Assembly: GCA_902476875.1 (NCBI GenBank)
Contig: CABSFC010000137.1
Location: forward strand, 1 to 5,485
DNA length: 5,485 nucleotides
Direction: 5' to 3'
Source of the DNA: an uncultured Oscillibacter sp.
Lineage (GTDB): Bacteria > Bacillota > Clostridia > Oscillospirales > Oscillospiraceae
In this document: piece by piece, positions 4,928-5,485 of the stretch
Layout of the letters: every line of letters begins with the position of its first letter
How positions within the stretch are numbered: the stretch's first letter is position 1
Notes under the pieces: generated by a model
What the model saw: the letters and a program-made list of their open reading frames with translations, nothing else
Told to the model about the DNA's origin: nothing
Databases searched by the model: none
Program-made: the position numbers and the translations under genes

Positions 4928-5485
4928 ATGTTCTATCAAACCACCGAGGCCCACGAGGCCCTGCGGGCCAAGATCCGGGAGTTCGCGGAGACCGAGGTAA
5001 AACCCATCGCCTTTATGCTGGACCAGGAGAACCGCTTCCCCACGGAGGCCGTCAAGAAGCTGGGTGAGCTGGGCCTGATGGGCATCCCCTATGAGGAAAA
5101 GTACGGCGGCGCGGGGCTGGACGCTCTCAGCTACGCCATCGCCGTGGAGGAGCTGGCCCGGGTGGACGGCGGCACCGGCGTCATCCTGTCGGCCCACACG
5201 TCCCTGGGCACCTATCCCATCTACGCCTTCGGCACCGAGGAGCAGAAGATGAAATATCTGCCGGACCTGTGCACCGGCAAAAAGATCGGCGCTTTCGGCC
5301 TGACGGAGCCCAACGCCGGCTCTGACGCCGGCGGCACCGAGACCACCGCCGTGGACATGGGCGACCACTGGCTGCTGAACGGCGAGAAGATCTTCATCAC
5401 CAACGGCGGCGAGGCGGACACCTACGTGGTCTTCGCCGTCACCACGCCGGACATCGGCACCCGGGGCATCTCCGCTTTCATCGTG
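4928..5485 (+). CDS. bcd: acyl-CoA dehydrogenase, probably butyryl-CoA dehydrogenase (5' part)
   Basis: The first 186 codons are present and the frame is open at the right edge. Family members have about 380 residues, so roughly half is missing. Residues 1-120 are the N-terminal helical domain (EVKPIAFMLDQ, GLMGIPYEEKYGGAG, VEELARVDGG, ILSAHTSLG). GAFGLTEPNAGSDAGG (121-136) is the acyl-CoA dehydrogenase signature that contacts FAD and substrate. LNGEKIFITNGG (150-161) starts the beta domain. The pattern is closest to clostridial Bcd as I know it. Bcd works with electron-transfer flavoprotein EtfAB to reduce crotonyl-CoA to butyryl-CoA in the cytosol. The catalytic glutamate lies beyond the edge, so substrate length cannot be confirmed, and another short-chain acyl-CoA dehydrogenase remains possible. 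The gene has its own promoter and a strong ribosome site. etf genes would be expected downstream. Confidence 0.9.
   Translation, partial: MFYQTTEAHEALRAKIREFAETEVKPIAFMLDQENRFPTEAVKKLGELGLMGIPYEEKYGGAGLDALSYAIAVEELARVDGGTGVILSAHTSLGTYPIYAFGTEEQKMKYLPDLCTGKKIGAFGLTEPNAGSDAGGTETTAVDMGDHWLLNGEKIFITNGGEADTYVVFAVTTPDIGTRGISAFIV

Noticed and set aside
1..5485. Search for a CRISPR array, insertion sequence ends, tRNA, rRNA, attachment site or toxin-antitoxin pair.
   Set aside because: I saw no regularly spaced repeats, transposase motifs, cloverleaf sequence or small paired genes of that kind. Gaps between genes are short and explained by promoters and terminators.

Overview
The window is GC-rich coding DNA (roughly two thirds G+C by eye) broken by short AT-rich gaps. 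It has compact Gram-positive-style genes with strong Shine-Dalgarno sequences, and intrinsic terminators. The start of a butyryl-CoA dehydrogenase-like gene lies beside genes typical of Clostridia. I infer a high-GC butyrate-forming member of the Clostridia (Oscillospiraceae-like, such as the Flavonifractor/Lawsonibacter/Oscillibacter group). This rests on protein style and codon use, not on a database match.

Left part (1-1513), minus strand. A two-gene unit reads leftward: a cysteine-rich DUF3795-like polytopic membrane protein, then a LURP-one-related (YxjI/tubby-like fold) protein. The two are joined by an ATGA stop/start overlap, and the second runs off the left edge. A possible 22-codon leader ORF with its own Shine-Dalgarno sequence precedes the membrane protein. 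A perfect 12-bp stem terminator at 1478-1508 separates this unit from the next gene.

Centre-left (1514-2815), minus strand. This is a complete M18-family metallo-aminopeptidase with all metal ligands present. Its promoter at 2851-2878 physically overlaps the divergent plus-strand promoter at 2862-2890. Both -35 boxes lie in a 9-bp direct repeat with an 11-bp period.

Centre-right (2922-4711), plus strand. A DEDDh 3'-5' exonuclease carries an unusual proline hinge, Cys-rich finger and basic tail. Eleven bases later comes a Cof-type HAD phosphatase, so the two form an operon that ends in a strong terminator. A second small hairpin follows.

Right part (4746-5485), plus strand. An AT-rich regulatory region holds a promoter, a weak Rex-like motif and possible 5'-UTR hairpins. 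It precedes the first 186 codons of an acyl-CoA dehydrogenase, most likely butyryl-CoA dehydrogenase, the last step of butyrate formation.

The genes look like housekeeping or accessory metabolism. I see no mobile element, CRISPR array, tRNA or rRNA, and no clear new defence system. The points most worth a second look are the overlapping divergent promoters, the membrane/LOR gene pair, the exonuclease tail and the leader ORF.
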